Part shown: positions 6,725 to 7,700 of the stretch, piece by piece | Layout of the letters: each line of letters opens with the position of its first letter | Position numbering within the stretch: position 1 is the stretch's first letter | DNA from: Desulfoplanes sp. | GTDB taxonomy: Bacteria; Desulfobacterota; Desulfovibrionia; Desulfovibrionales; Desulfomicrobiaceae | DNA length: 7,700 bases | NCBI GenBank assembly: GCA_028708105.1 | Contig: JAQVZR010000073.1 | Coordinates: 1 to 7,700, forward strand | Reading direction: 5' to 3' | Translations under genes and position numbers: made by a program | The notes under the pieces: model-generated | What the model saw: the letters and a program-made list of their open reading frames with translations, nothing else | Databases searched by the model: none | Told to the model about the DNA's origin: nothing

Positions 6725-6766
6725 AATGAAAAAGCGGAATCCGACCCAAAAGAAACGGATTCCGCT
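6725..6766 (-). terminator. Rho-independent terminator of gap
   Basis: In the minus-strand transcript AGCGGAATCCG (6766-6756) pairs perfectly over 11 bp with CGGATTCCGCT (6743-6733) across a 12-nt loop. A T-tract, TTTTTCATT, follows directly (6733 down to 6725). It lies about 100 nt past the gap stop and before dnaE, so it insulates dnaE from the strongly expressed glycolytic gene. The 100 nt between the stop and the hairpin show no supported gene. Confidence 0.85.
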
Positions 6767-6866
6767 ATAATTCCAACATGCTGTAAACCATGCAACAATC
6801 TGGGCGATGATGCAGGGACCATCAGCGCGCGGTGCGTCTTCTGCATACTGAACGCTGGCGCTTTTC

Positions 6867-7700
6867 TTACATGTCTTTGGCAACCATGCGTGTCAGCCGC
6901 AGCAGCTGGTTGGAAAAACCGGCTTCGTTATCGTACCAGATCAAAAGCTTGAGCATGGTTCCATCAATGACTGAAGTACACAAAGAATCCACCACGCCGC
7001 CGTGGATACTTCCATTATAGTCAATGGAAACAAGAGGTTCTTCGGTGTAGCCCAGAGGACCGTTCATCACGCCCTGGGATGCGGCCTTAAGAAGTGCGTT
7101 GACCTCTTCGATGGAAGTTGCAGTCTCCAGTTCACACACAAAATCCACAAGTGAGGAATTTGGTGTGGGTACGCGCACGGCCATGCCGTCCAGCTTGCCT
7201 TTGAGAGACGGGATAACCTGGGTCACTGCCTTGGCCGCACCCGTGGTGGTCGGGATCATAGACAAAACAGCAGAGCGGGCCCGGCGCAGGTCCTTGTGGG
7301 TCCCGTCCAGAATTCTCTGACTCATGGTATAGGAATGGATAGTCGTCATCAGACCGTGTTTGATGCCCAAGGCGTCATGGATCACTTTAGCGGCCGGAGC
7401 CAGGCAATTGGTGGTGCAGGACGCGTTGGATATCACATTGTGGGCTGCGGGATCATACTCTTTTTCATTGACTCCCATGACGACAGTGACATCCGCATCA
7501 GGGGCTGGTGCACTGACAATCACTTTTCTGGCACCGGCAACCAAGTGCTTGTCGCAGCTTTCCCGATCTTTAAAAATACCGGTTGTTTCCAGAAGGATGT
7601 CCACATTATATTTTCCCCAGTCCCAGTCGGCAGGGGCATTACGCTCAAGGGCCACCTGCTTGCCTTCAAGCAAAAAACCCTGGTCATTGGCTTCTACTGC
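6867..7700 (-). CDS. gap: Glyceraldehyde-3-phosphate dehydrogenase, 5'-truncated by window edge
   Basis: This is the phosphorylating NAD(P)-dependent enzyme that interconverts glyceraldehyde 3-phosphate and 1,3-bisphosphoglycerate in glycolysis and gluconeogenesis; it is a cytoplasmic tetramer. The frame is open from 7700 (first full codon GCA) to a TAA at 6867: 277 residues, lacking roughly 55-60 N-terminal residues with the Rossmann glycine motif. A TTG at 7671 is an internal codon, not the start. The catalytic Cys is visible residue 95 in SNASCTTNCLAP, and the base His is residue 122 in TTIHSYT. HKDLRRARSA (135-144), TTTGAAKAV (151-159), the substrate-phosphate Arg in MAVRVPTP (173-180) and WYDNEAGFSN (255-264) complete the core. 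Unusual points are HSYTMSQR where HSYTNDQR is usual, and GSIHGGVVD where a G-x-x-x-SS-x-x-D pattern is common. A clear terminator follows. Whether it prefers NAD or NADP cannot be told, because that region is outside the window. Confidence 0.97.
   Translation of the reverse strand, partial: AVEANDQGFLLEGKQVALERNAPADWDWGKYNVDILLETTGIFKDRESCDKHLVAGARKVIVSAPAPDADVTVVMGVNEKEYDPAAHNVISNASCTTNCLAPAAKVIHDALGIKHGLMTTIHSYTMSQRILDGTHKDLRRARSAVLSMIPTTTGAAKAVTQVIPSLKGKLDGMAVRVPTPNSSLVDFVCELETATSIEEVNALLKAASQGVMNGPLGYTEEPLVSIDYNGSIHGGVVDSLCTSVIDGTMLKLLIWYDNEAGFSNQLLRLTRMVAKDM

Noticed and set aside
6690..6850. A small minus-strand reading frame (about 52 residues, beginning MQKTHRAL) between gap and dnaE
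   Set aside because: It has no ribosome-binding site and reads straight through the gap terminator hairpin, so it is unlikely to be translated.

Overview
The window looks like ordinary chromosomal housekeeping DNA from a Gram-negative anaerobe. I favour a sulfate-reducer-type Desulfobacterota (Desulfovibrio-like) genome. The grounds are the mix of genes, the moderate GC content and the protein flavour (DnaE with an intact PHP domain, a GAPDH ending in WYDNEAGFSNQLLRL, an ADP-forming acyl-CoA synthetase homologue). This assignment is inference and of low to moderate confidence. I see no tRNA or rRNA gene, insertion sequence, CRISPR array, prophage or defence gene.

Layout. Positions 1-1277 (minus) hold the first 425 codons of an NDP-forming acyl-CoA synthetase-like protein that runs off the left edge. 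Positions 1265-2005 (plus) hold rnc (RNase III), divergent from it, with 5' ends that overlap or nearly touch. A strong two-tier hairpin at 2035-2072 lies between rnc and the convergent genes to its right. Three minus-strand genes follow in transcription order dnaE (6654-3133), queD (3057-2629) and dtd (2607-2131). They are probably at least partly co-transcribed, with a small hairpin between dnaE and queD. Upstream of dnaE is a 212-bp non-coding stretch with a weak promoter candidate and the rho-independent terminator of the next gene. That gene, gap (glyceraldehyde-3-phosphate dehydrogenase, minus), runs off the right edge at 7700 without its N-terminus.

How the genes fit together. dnaE replicates the chromosome. 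queD makes the 7-deazaguanine precursor for queuosine, dtd removes D-amino acids from mischarged tRNA, and rnc processes rRNA and other double-stranded RNA. The middle of the window is therefore replication plus tRNA/RNA quality functions, and the flanks are central carbon or acyl-CoA metabolism. No single pathway unites them.

The most notable observation is that the acyl-CoA synthetase-like protein aligns without gaps to the family's phosphohistidine loop but carries Arg256 where the catalytic His should be, along with other broken motifs. It is probably a pseudoenzyme or regulatory homologue. The next most notable is the head-to-head overlap of that gene with rnc, whose product cleaves double-stranded RNA. 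I did not find a convincing new multi-gene system here.
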